A stretch of DNA of 64,000 bases, taken from contig NW_019211455.1 of NCBI RefSeq assembly GCF_002443255.2, positions 32,701,778 through 32,765,777 on the forward strand, written 5' to 3'. The translations under genes and the position numbers were made by a program. Below, piece by piece: positions 1 to 26,585 of this stretch (positions are counted from its first letter, which is position 1; each line of letters starts with the position of its first letter). The notes beneath the pieces were generated by a model that saw only the letters and a program-made list of their open reading frames with translations, had not been told where the DNA came from and searched no databases. This DNA comes from Varroa destructor (taxonomy: Eukaryota > Arthropoda > Arachnida > Mesostigmata > Varroidae).

Positions 1-290
1 GAAAAATTGCGCCTAGAAAACTAATCAGAAATACAGCAGTTGAAAAAGAGCGCTAAAGAGAAAACAAGCCGAACAACAATCAGCCGAAGAAGAAAAATAA
101 CCGTAGACCCAAATCGCTCCGCATAACATGAGATGATGGCACTTGAAGGCCGACTAGAATATACACGGGACCGATTAATGTACAATCGATACTGGAAGCT
201 TTAGTCTGAAGTAATATTTCGCTCATTTCCAAACCAAGGCTCAAACATACGCGGCACAGGATTTAGCGGAAAGGTATATCTTACTACAAA
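1..290 (+). pseudogene. possible relic of coiled-coil coding sequence at left edge
   Basis: Translating plus-strand frames here gives stretches rich in Glu, Lys, Leu, Arg and Gln, for example LRLEN followed by a stop and then EIQQLKKSAKEK, and in another frame FQTKAQTYAAQDLAERYI near 230-285. The composition is that of a coiled coil, but stops and frame changes interrupt it and no family is recognisable. It may be a decayed exon or retrocopy that continues left of the window. Confidence 0.2.
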
Positions 291-315
291 ATGTGTGCTC
301 TCAACATTTTTGAAT

Positions 316-393
316 ATAAAAAAAATATATATATATATATATGAAAAAAAAAAAATATATATATATATATATTTTTTTTTTCTTTTTTTTTTT
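316..393. repeat. AT dinucleotide and A/T homopolymer tract
   Basis: Alternating AT runs are interrupted by poly(A) and followed by a long poly(T). This is simple low-complexity DNA. The rest of 290-1333 shows no gene. Confidence 0.9.
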
Positions 394-1333
394 GATAAAA
401 TACACGTTTCTTACTTTTCCATTAGCTGTTTATTTATCCAACTGCCGCAAGTAAATACAATCCTGTAGTAAAGGTGACAACAGTACCGTAGAAGTTCCAT
501 GTTCCGAGTCCATCTGAGGTTTCTCACTTACTTGACGACACGAAGACATTCGGTTTTCATCTAGTGCTGGCGGCCTTTGTTTAAATTCATTATTATAATT
601 AGTCGTTATGTACATCGGTGGTGCGGTCCTTGAAATCGGAGGGGTACAGATCTATTGACAGTCGTTACAAAATGAAGATTCCGCGCCAAAAACGTCGCGG
701 TAATAAAGTACATCTATTGCATAGAATATTTTAAAATTATAGAGTTTTTCACTTTATAAAAGAAATGGTCAACTATCATGCGAATTTAAGCGACACCTTT
801 TGATTTTCCTAATCTAAACATCGTCAGCATGTTAATTCAAACAGCTAGTAGTAGTTAATGATAACATACGTTCAACTACAACAGGTCAGTAATAACAAAA
901 ATTATCATAGTATTAACAATAAATATTGCAGCCCCATGACGCCAACCGTGTGTATGCATTGGCAGACATTTCCTATTCTCGAATGTTCTCTCTCATTTTC
1001 TCACACGTACACTGCAGTACACCTAATAATGACCTAATCTGTATTAACTATGCATTTGAAAATTTCTCCAGGAAAGCTTATACCAGGATGAATATCCACA
1101 TAATGATGCTTCTGAAATTGTGCCAAGAAATTGGGGTTCAAACGGTTGGTGGAGCTACAAATTAGGTTCTTCGAATTAGGTTAGGCTGATCAGTTCTGAT
1201 CCTGACGGAACTATGCTAACAATTCTCCATTAGTTTCTGAGTTCAAAAGTCTACGATTTCCTGCGATACTCATTTTCAATATCAATGTTTGCGACTCTCG
1301 TAGTGTGTTTCTTCTCGTAGAATTTAGTTTTAA

Positions 1334-16355
<15,022 letters not shown>

Positions 16356-19300
16356 CGTTTCCGACCTTAACAAGTTATTTATATTACTAATAATACACTA
16401 TGAATTTCACTTGCTCAAGGCACAGCATCAACCCAAGGCTTATTCACGAGCATTCGCACAGCCGAAGCTGCCGTTTGTCTATCAATGTCTACCCATTAGA
16501 ACAAGCACACTGTTATATCCACTGACTATAACTGCTACTACGTCCCAGTGTCAGCGCCACTGGGATCTATTGAGGGAAAAAATTGGTGATCGTTACTCAG
16601 ATTCGAACCCCGCCTAGGATTAGTGCAGAGAATTACCCGGAAGTGATGAAATTGGGACGTCGTGTAACAGTTGGTTTTGATAGACGTCCAGCATTACCTC
16701 GCAACAGCGTATTGTTTTTTTTCATTTAACTGATCCACGGTTCGTTCAGTAAGTATATATCTGCTCGTTACTTAATTAAATCATTGTAATGCAGAGAATT
16801 GGATCGCAGCTTCCGAGCGATAGAAGCAGTATCGATTCAACTATTATGGTCGTCCCACCGAAGTCTGCTCGGAAGGTGAATATAAACATAAACACTACAC
16901 CCTTTCCTGTCAAATTCACCTCCATGGTACTGTTAGACGCAAGCAGTTTTGAGTAGTATAGGTAAATGATGCCGAAATCATCCATTTTAAGACTTTAGTT
17001 CTTTTAATAATGCTGTGAAGATTCTTCCCATATCCAGAGCCAATCATTAGGAACTGTAGGACAATTGTTTATTCTCTAGGCCCGGGGTTAACAACGCGCG
17101 AAACCGTTATAATTTAAATTTAGATCGCATCTATTGCCTACAGTCATATTCGTTAAAATAAACGAATGCCTGACCGTTCTATATATTGGCTTCCCTATAT
17201 TGTTCAATATAATCATTATATGGACCAATATAATTGCTACTAAGCAGTTTGTTCTCGACAGATACTTCGCTATATATCTGAAATCTTTTCTTTATGTTTC
17301 AATGTGGTACATTTTATCTGGCACTCGAGACGTAATCGTACAAATAGTAAAAGGACGGTTAAATAGCAGACGATACGCGCCAAAATAAAAAGTTAAGGAA
17401 AAGAAATTACGGACGTTCATCGAGATCAGTTTCAAGGAACAATTGCATAGGGCCTAATGAATGTTAGACATATGAGAAGGCGAAAGAATTAGGGATTGCA
17501 ACCCAACTCAAAGGTAATCTAGAGTAAAATATAGCCATGTTTAACCCAATGGCACCGCCGGACTCGAAACATTTATCTAATCAGAAATTACTGTTGCTAT
17601 ATTAAATTTTACGCTGAAAGCACGTCTATTCACAAATATCTTATTCATTCATTTATTATCACCGTCATTGCCTAAAGTAAACTTTTTCGATGTTTACAAC
17701 CGTTTTAGTTGACGCGTTATGAGAATAAGTTTAATTTGGGGCTTATTTAAGTTCGGCAAAAATACATCTCGCTTACAAAAAACTTAGCTTTCTTTCAAAT
17801 GGATATAAATAAATGGAACTAATAGATTCACAAAAGTGAACACTGGCCAGCAATATACTCTTATATTCATTTAAGACGTACTCATCACTGATTTTTCGCT
17901 TCATCATGTAGAGTGCGGTAACAATATGTGTGGAAATCGAGCAGCACGTCCGGTTTACTAGTATCCCCTATGCTGACAGGGCTTTCGCGTAGAATATTTA
18001 ACCTTGATTACGCGATTATATACATTATAGCCTTATGTTTGAATAAATGCATACAAGTTCGAAAAAAATATAGAGAGTACCTTGTTTTATTAGTTTTGTC
18101 ATGTTGTACATTCATATGAAACAGCACTTACGAAAATGAACATATATGTTATTATAATGAACAAACGATTTAATTTGTCGGAGACCTAGAGATCTCAGCT
18201 TTGTCATTTTACTATAGACGAGGGAATAAAATCATGGGTTCGCGCGGATGCAAATGCTTCACAAAGCCAACCTAGAATGGGCACAGCTAAGCTCATTATC
18301 CTTGAACAAGGAAACGACCTTGTTCTAGACAGCTTGATCTTTATTTTTTAGTAAAAATATTTTCTAAAAGGTGTTTTAGTTTTACTTTCTGATGCTGAAT
18401 CTCGCTTTTAGATAAATCATTGGCCATATCTCTACTCAATCATGCTTCGAGAGAAAAGAACTTGAAGACAAGTGGTTATTCTTAAAAGATGTCGAGATGT
18501 GGGACGAGGTAGACTGGCCGTATCCAAGCCGATGAAGAAAGCGCGTCTTGTCAAGGCAGCAAAATTAACCTATCCTGTAAAATAGCCAGTTTCCTTCGCC
18601 TTAGTTTGGTGACGTAGGATAGAGCTTTTTAAGACTGTGAATACTTGTAGATTGCGTTAAATTATCTTAAACTGAATTTAGGATGTTCGATTTATGTACG
18701 CAATTAGTTTTTTTTTAAAATTTCAACATATACTCTAGTATAAACACACGAATAGCGCAACGTGATTTTACGAAAAAAACTCAATTAAATATGTCACTGG
18801 AGCTCCGTCAGTAGTAAGTTGAGCTAAATCATAAGTTATTACTATTTAAAACTGAACATTCGAGCACAACGCTGATCTCAAAGCATATTGGTAAAGTTAC
18901 TGAATTTGGTACGATATTCTAATATTAGCAGTATCTGCTCAGTGGATCAATCTTCTGATTGGAAAAAAACAAAAGAAAAGCGCGCTTCGACCTGTTCCAT
19001 TACCATCAGTTACTCGCGATCGAGTAAGTGCTTCTGCTTTTGAACGCTTCAGTTGCACAGTATGCAGAAACTGTGTTATGGTCTAACCGGTTACTTTGCA
19101 CAAAATTCAGTGCATCGCGCTTGCTACGCGAATATGGTTAAACGTTCAAAGGTGGTTATAAGACTTGCCTATACGATCACACGTATTGATTTCAATCAAA
19201 GTAATGATTGAGTGTTTGCTCTCTCTCTCTCTTAACCCTATAATAACAATAATGAAAGCAATAATCGATGATAATGGCAAAAAGATCTAAGTGAATTAGG

Positions 19301-19658
19301 AAAAAACTAACTTTAGCTCGGCGATATACGATAGATAGCTATTAATGCAAGTATAACATCGATGCCACATTACCATACCGACTATAATGTTGTAAGAATT
19401 ATAGAAATTCTTTAAAAAGTATTGGTCCTTAAATATTACTACTGGTCTCTGATTTTGATCGGTGTAAGGAAAATCTTATTCGTAGAACTTTTACTTAACG
19501 TGTGATGTCGCAACAAAGTTGCCATATTATACGTTAAGTGTAAGTTGTGCGTTATCACCATTGATCGTGTTTGATTGAGCAAGAATGCCTCTTTTGCTGT
19601 TGTCGCATACTGTGTGGTCGCGTCGTTGTTGACGGCGAAGAAGCTATTGATTCAGCTA
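16356..19658. other. intergenic region upstream of ATG16L1
   Basis: This presumably contains the ATG16L1 promoter, divergent from whatever lies to the right. Only short ORFs are present and none is recognisable. I found no transposon or RNA gene. A (CT)6 run lies near 19220. Confidence 0.5.
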
Positions 19659-20596
19659 AGTAGTTGCTAATTCAACCGAAGCTTCCTGATGCCATACATG
19701 CAGTGACTGAAAGACTGGACATTCCTACAAAATGTCGCGAACCTGTCAAGGAATCATTCAATTCGACAGAATTAAACATTACTCTAAAAGCTTTCAGGAA
19801 TGAAAAATATGAATTCGAACAAAGACAAGGATGCTCTGAAAACCTCTGTGGCATCGCAAAGCATGATGGGCCTAGTCAAAGGTTTAACTCCTTTTCTATA
19901 TATCAGCATATCTTTTTTTTTGGTGAATCGACTTAATATATTACATACGTATACATTAGCAATAAGCAATCTAGGTACATGGTTAGCAAAGTTAATACAT
20001 AATAAATATGTTACGTAACTACCACACTGGCATCCTCGTCCACTGGTAATAGAAAAAATCGTTTATAAAAATATTTCAATGAAATAGGTATATTACTCTC
20101 ATTTTGTTATTTTAATTTGCGGAGTAGCATTGTAAGTCATAGGCAAGAAAATAAATCTGTAATGCGGATAACTGGGGATTTACCCGAAATAAAGATCTGC
20201 TAAAAAATTAACTCTCTGGTAGTTGTCTATATACCAATTGGGATCTCATTCATAAAATATTATTGCTAGAGTAGAACATCTCCTCCCAGCCTTGTGATTC
20301 AATTTGTTTATTATGTTCAATGGTAAACTGGCTGAAAAATTTCGTTGAAAAATCGTAAGCGATTTACAGTAGTTGTGATTATAAATCTAACGTAGTGGAG
20401 AAGCATTCCATCGTTTGCTTGCGTATTTAACAGACATTATATTATAAATCGAACCCTGAACAATTTTCTTTTTTGACCTTATAGGTTCTGCTTGAAAAAA
20501 CTAAACTTTAAAGCTGCCGAGGAGAAGATTCTCAATAATGCAAAGTATGCACAGATAGTCCAAAGGATGAATACGCAACTACACCAAAGGCGATAA
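19659..20596 (+). CDS. candidate two-exon 3' part of an unrecognised gene
   Basis: The stretch 19659-19881 is open (LPDAIHAVTERLDIPTKCRE, later KAFRNEKYEFEQRQG) and ends AG|GTTTAA in phase 2. After an intron with a good pyrimidine tract, the acceptor TTATAG at 20484 opens an exon in the matching phase. That exon reads FCLKKLNFKAAEEKILNNAK and ends QLHQRR-stop at 20596. Joined, this gives about 110 residues, hydrophilic and helical at the C-terminus. An in-frame TAG lies just before 19659, so an upstream exon would be needed and was not found. I do not recognise the protein. It could be a lineage-specific gene or chance. Confidence 0.3.
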
Positions 20597-22920
20597 CGTC
20601 GATAAATACTCGCAGTTCCTCACGGAGTGGGGTATTTTCTGAGACAGGCTATCTTTAAGATTAACTTATATTCATCTTAGTTTTCCTGCCTCTCAAACAT
20701 GGAAAAACATTGACTGTAGACGTTCCCATAGCGACATAATCTTAGGGTAGACTATCATCAATGATAAGGTGAGTCACGGTGTTCCCCTTTATCGATAGAT
20801 CCAGTTACAATCAACAACACTTAAACATTTAAATATGACTTTATATCGGTTCTGAAATTACCTCTTCCTGTATTGAAATTTCCTGAATCAATTCATAATA
20901 AGATACACAAGTGCAGCAACTTTCGAAGCGTATCTAATCTTAATTAGTGTTAATTAACTTATATGTTTATCAAAATCGTAATAAGTCTTATTCATCGTCA
21001 CATTGCTCAGATATTTTATATGGAAATGTTCTGTACTACAGCCTTTGTAATGTATATTACCTATGCATTACATACATGAGTATATCATGTGAATGCCTTT
21101 ACTTACGACTGAGTCCGCCTATTTGAGCGCTTACTGTTCAATCTAATTATTCTACGGGTTACTATATGTCTAACGATGGTGAGCGTATTACTCACATTGA
21201 ATAAACAAAATGAAAAGAAACTGTATGGAACGTATGAGAAGTATTTAAATTGTCACTTTATTCTGTTTCAATTAATTTATCATCATACATGCACGCATAC
21301 TGTACTTAGTATCGAAGTTCATTTTTCCATAAATACAATTGCGTTTATTTACTTATATAATTTGCCATCTTCATTATATGTGTGTGTTTAAGTAGCTTCT
21401 AAATTCCGCATAGTTCTGGGTTAGCATGGGCAAATTACATAAAATAAGAAAAGCATGATTTTTATGCAATTACAATATTTCGTATAATATTATAGTGACC
21501 TACACGAATATCGATGAAATTGCTATGTTTAGCTTTGGTTGTCCTGACATGCACAGACTTTTGTTGTTTTATATTGAACATTTTTTTCATTCAGCTATGG
21601 AACGTTGGGTTCGAACAGTCGTAACGCTGGCGCCTGAATCACTGCAGCGGTTGTTGTGAAGATTTATATCGATCTTGACATCACGTGTGCGTCAAGAGTG
21701 GAAGGAAATCGTGTCATAAATCCCGTAAACAAATGAAGCTCAATATAGAGCACTCCTAAGTATAAATAATATGCAATAGAGCGAAACTGATGGCAAGCCA
21801 ATACATACCGCCGCATTTAATTACTAATTATTATTATTAATTTAGTAATTTAAGAACAACTCATAAATTGACGAGCGCCGAAAAATGAAATCAATCTGAG
21901 GGCAACGGTGCCTCTCATAACATGTAAATGTCACGTATAGGCTTATCTGGTAAGCTGTAAGAAAACCTAAGGCCAATGCATGCCATCCATTATTATTTTT
22001 TTAGCTGGCTTGAGTTACACTGATCTACTATAGATTTAGTTTTTCTTCGTCCATCATTCCCCCTTTCAAAACTTACGGTCAGATTGCATGAAGTTTAAAA
22101 TGTCGTTTATTGGTTTTCATTGAACTTCCACCGCAGACTCCATAGAGTAGTGCCCGGCTTCTAATATGTGATATTTCTAGATTGGCATTGGCTAAATATT
22201 TTCGCCGAAAACAAATTTCTTGGTATTTTTTAATGTTTTTATTTCAGGCACTCCACGTTATTAATGGCGGCTACCATTTTGTTAGTTCGGCGGATGCAAA
22301 CCCTTTGTGTGTCATTTTAAGTCTAGAACAATTGGTTTCATGTCCAAAATAATAGATATGCAAAGATGTGTCAAGTATAAATTAGTTTTAATTTGGAACT
22401 CTGTTTTAATTTCAGATATCAAATCGTTGTCACTATATACTTTATTTACCCATATTAGTATAAATGATCTAATACGATATATTATTCAATACAATATTCA
22501 ATTTCTTCTTACTTGTGGATTAAGCAAACAACGCCTTCGTGCTTCAAAGTATTCACTTGCTTGAATTATGCTGAGCCCTGATTCGGCTACTACACGCTAA
22601 TTAGAACAAAAAATATATATACGGGGCACATTTTCCCTTTTATTGACATTCTAGACGTTTCACGAACGACATTTAATAGAAAATCTCAATATCACTTGAT
22701 ATAGGTTTCCCAGCAGCAAAGCGTGAGACTATACTAGCTCGGCGTGACATGAAAGGCAAAAATGTGATAATCTTTTTAAGAAAAGCAAAACTCTTAACAA
22801 CTCGTCTGTTCCCAACTTGAAAGAAGGGATTTTCCATGAGGTTGTGCTGCAGGGCCATATACGCACTTCAGCTCATGAACGAGTCGATACTAGGACGCAG
22901 TGTGAGCGATCATAAAATAT
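20597..22920. other. gene-poor stretch downstream of MANBAL
   Basis: AT-rich sequence with no recognisable coding exon on either strand. Its right part should contain the MANBAL 3' UTR. Confidence 0.5.
22639..22644 (-). terminator. possible MANBAL polyadenylation signal
   Basis: TTTATT on the plus strand is AATAAA on the minus strand, about 280 nt past the MANBAL stop codon. A cleavage site was not identified. Confidence 0.35.
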
Positions 22921-25647
22921 TCAACGCCGCTTTTTCTTATTGCTACTACTGCTGTCTCCTGAGTGTTTTGCGCCTTTTGAGCGGGGTGGCGGAGTAGGCC
23001 CGCCTTTGCTACCTCCCTGCCCAGATGCCGCTGATTCGTCTTCTGGGTCTTCTTTGGCAGGTAGCCAAATGGCAGCAGCTATGCAAACAGCCTGGAAAAT
23101 TGCACCTGAAAGTTGACCGTATTGAATTATGTAATGTTACGTGTACGGTTTTCCTCCATAATTAAAAATTGGTAAATGATGAAAATAATGACTGGATATT
23201 TCCTGGAAATGATCAATGGTGATTAAAAACTTAAATACTTAATAAGAAGTTGATAACTATTGTCCCATTGTACAAGAGGTCATAGCGCGTATTGTTGTTA
23301 TTGAAAAGCTTATTGTACCCCTTTCAAATCTCCTTCATTTGTAGTGTGGTTTCAAATAAAGATCGAGTTGTCTCATCATCAGAGATCAGCCGCTACACAA
23401 TCTGTGTAGCTCACTGTAGGCTAAAACCATTAATGTTTTCAGCCTTTCGATGTATAAACCTTGGTCATACCAATGTTTTCTTAAAGTTATTATTATTCCT
23501 TAATCAGCTATTTAACTATTAATTTTCTAAACATAGCTGGATAAAAAGCTGTCGTATGAGGGTAGCTTATTAGCAATGCCAGAATGTACGCTTGCTATGT
23601 GCCATAGACGGCATCCTTAGGACCACTTTAATTACTTACGTCGGTTCCTGAACGGACTGTACTTCGGTCCAAGTATCGAATGCGTACAACTTCATTTTAT
23701 ACAAATGAAATGGTTTATCAAAGATTGTGTCGAAATTCTTGCGACATTAGTGTGTTTGTGATCTGCGGCATTGAAACGCGTATTACAAATATATTGGATT
23801 GTCGAAAAACTAGTGACTGAAAATTAAGGCATTTTTTATATTTTTAAAATTAAACTCAGTATGCGCCATTTTAATCGATGACCTTACGCATTTTTTGGTA
23901 ACACTATAATTCCACTACTGTAGAACTTATATTAATATATCTGAGAGAAAAATTGTGACAAAGTGATTTTAGCGTCTACCCATTGAAACTAAGTGATCAT
24001 CATTAGGGGAATCCTGCAGAGACTAAGATAGGTAATAATAGTCCGATGGTGCATGATCTGAGTTACACGGTAGATGCACTGAAATTTCGCAACTCAAAAA
24101 AAGAACTTTTTCCACCTTTGTCTCATAGCTAAAGGTATATGCGGAAGACGTCACCTTTTTTATTCGCTAGTTCCAAATGATTTTTCTAAGAGTTCCTCAT
24201 AATCTCGTTAGTTGGTGACAGTAGAGGCCAGACTTAATCGTTTTGCCAGGCAGCATCAACTCACAATGCATGGTTCTTTTCCAATCACACTAAATAGGCA
24301 GCATCGTTTTCTCTGGCTTAAAACTGTTTAATGGCAGATGTTTAGATCCCTGACCATATAATAGCTACTCACGTACCGGTCTTGTTTCATTTAATCAACA
24401 ACTCTGTCAAATTGTTATTAATCGATCAGTACGAAGGACATATTTCATACTGAAATTCCCAGAACGAAAGCGACAGAACTATCCTTGAGCAAGTTCTTCC
24501 GATAATGCACCTTGACTACACACAGCACACATTTTCCACAGGCCTAACCAGAATTTGTGTCTTTATCGCAATAAGATTATAATATATACAGCGAATTTCC
24601 CAGGAATTTAATCACCCAGGCGTTCTGTATTACGACTAAAAACCGATTTATATATTTGTATACATACATATAGATTTATATATTTAATTTATATACTCCC
24701 CAATCTCAGCTTTCAAATGACACCGACGCCGACGGTGCAACTCGTAAACTCGTAAACTTAATTATCTAAGTGATTTAGATAAAAAAAAAAATGGTTAGTA
24801 CCTATTGAAACCTAATAATCAAATTAGTTACCTCATTATGAATTATTTTGCAGAAAATCATATTTTATCCAGCCCAGAAAATTATTTACGAAAGTCTGAA
24901 AACTAATGAGCTTCAGCTGGAGATCCAATCCCCAGTTATGAGCTCGTCGATGTATGATGGCCTTGGCTAGCTTACTTCCCTACGTTAACTCGCTGTGTCG
25001 TTATGTGTAACGTGACTTTCGCAATCACATTTATGTGCAGCTCACATAATCTGTTGCTCAATAAAAATAGCTGTTTTAATCATCTCATACATGTTCACGG
25101 TTGACTTAATTTAAATCAAAAGTAACTAAAAATGCTTGTACAGTCTAACATCTTATAAAGTAGTTTTCTATTCGTGGTCATATCTGAAAGATGTTTAATT
25201 TCTTACAAATTTACACTAGCATGAATGCTACACGAAACTATAGCTGTTGGAAACGTTAACAAACATGTAAAAAGAAATTGAGAACTAACGATTTAAAATT
25301 AATTGTCAACATACAGTATGCTATTTTAAGTATGCCATTTTTTTTCTAAATAGTAAGTTTTGTAAAGTAACTGATTCTCTACTCTAAAACAAATTACTTA
25401 TTACTACGTCATTATTTTAAATCAAGCACTAGATATGCGACAGTCTTAATCGGCTAAAGACAGTTATTATGTACCATAGTTAATAATAATAATAAGTTAT
25501 TAATAATAAGAACATAAGTAATAAGTCAAATGTTCTAAATAATCTAGTCCTGGCTGGATTTGTTCACTAACCGAAAAATAGTCCATAGCGTAAAACTTCG
25601 TCGATGATGTACTCCGACGTCGACAAAGGCTCCAACAAATCGGCCAT
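22921..25647 (-). CDS. MANBAL: MANBAL family small membrane protein, two exons
   Basis: MANBAL is a small, poorly characterised single-pass protein conserved in animals. Exon 1 is 25647-25572 (ends TTTTTCG|GTTAGT, phase 1) and exon 2 is 23105-22921 (acceptor ACTTTCAG). Joined they give 261 nt and 86 aa, against about 85 in human. Residues 11-42 carry the family core: an acidic SEYIIDE, then LRYGLFFGAIFQAVCIAAAI across the splice junction, then LPAKED. From memory the human counterpart reads LLRYGLFLGAIFQLICV. The tail from residue 45 is low-complexity, rich in Gly, Pro and Ser, and ends NKKKRR. The 2.47 kb intron holds a dead mariner. The divergent neighbour STT3B begins about 0.9 kb from the start codon. 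Confidence 0.88.
23793..24430 (-). mobile_element. degenerate mariner transposon, C-terminal part
   Basis: The terminal sequence TTGGATTGTCGAAAAACTAG at 23794-23813 follows a TA and matches the end of the copy at 35221. Inward on the minus strand, broken frames give GI-x-VLP and KVID with a following NGAY-like stretch, the usual mariner transposase C-terminus. Stops and frameshifts abound and the 5' end is not visible. It lies in the MANBAL intron. Confidence 0.65.
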
Positions 25648-26585
25648 CCTACTTGCTGCGATTCGTAACTTTTATCTCCTATATTATACAGCTTATTTAC
25701 ACCTCATAAATCTCCCGGTTTCAATAAGTTATCCGGACCGAACTATTAGCTGATTTCAGCACAACCTTGACTGATCTGGAGGAAACCTATTAACAACAAC
25801 ACCATCACCTTGATTTCCTTTTATGGTGTTTTTCGAGAAACAGCTGTTCGGTGACTTTCGTCGCCGCTCAGGCTCGTTCGGAGACGCGGCATAATCTAGA
25901 ATGCCGTTGCTACGCTTTGTGATGATGGAACGATACGATTAATATGCTTTTTACCTGAATACGTATGTTTTGATGTCAAGTAGCCGCATTTACACCCAAA
26001 GCGTGCTGACCTCGGGTATTATCGACAGGAGTAATTCGAAGCGTGTACTTAAACTCAGTCGTCAGAGATCAGGCGACGCTGGATTGTCATTTCGCGCACG
26101 AAAACAACCTGTCCTATATCGAGTAAAAGATAGAGTCCGCAACGGTGTTTACAGACCGCCTCACAGATACGAACCAGCAACTAGTGCCATTGCCCAAACA
26201 TTTTTTTTATTCGTCAATATGATTTTGCATTTTGTGGGATCACGGATGTACTCTACTATTTAGTATGGAGAGAATGCTAACTGCACAACATGACAAGCAG
26301 CCTTTATCTACTGAACAGCAAGCTGTCAACGTTTTGACACGTTGCTTGCAGGGAGCTTATTGCAGATACCAGAGTCAGCTTACCGGTGAATGACAAGAGA
26401 ACGTCTGCTGGGTGAGTGCCAACAAATCACTAGTGGTGATGTGAATTGCGGGACAGAGAGTGCTGGTAGCGCAGCAATTATCGAGTCGACTAGGTTGCGT
26501 CCGGTTTTACCGGATTTTAGGTACCGAAGGAGTAGAATAGCTGTGTGTCATTTCGGGCTACGAAGAGTCCGTACCCCCAGTTAAG
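25648..26585. promoter_or_regulatory. shared upstream region of MANBAL and STT3B
   Basis: This is the 0.94 kb between the divergent start codons of MANBAL (minus) and STT3B (plus). Its CpG content is higher than the flanks around 25850-25920 and 26030-26580. It should contain both promoters and 5' UTRs. A plus-strand open frame at 25970-26263 is arginine-rich and unrecognised; I treat it as leader or non-coding sequence. Confidence 0.5.

Noticed and set aside
16560..16620. tRNA-like ATTCGAACCCC motif
   Set aside because: The flanking stem does not pair and no acceptor stem or A box is present.
18446..18532. Plus-strand RKELEDKWLFLKDVEMWDEV ending in a stop
   Set aside because: The only good acceptor just upstream leads to an in-frame stop; the remaining possible acceptor is poor and no partner exon was found.
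22921..23105. KRTCAP2 as identity of this terminal exon
   Set aside because: There is a loose resemblance at the C-terminus, but once the 25572-25647 exon was found the full product matched MANBAL in length and core motif.
23637..23687. Minus-strand MKLYAFDTWTEVQ... ending in a good donor GTAAGT
   Set aside because: It looks like a first exon, but its phase does not fit the MANBAL terminal exon, whereas 25572 does and gives the family motif. It lies inside the MANBAL intron.
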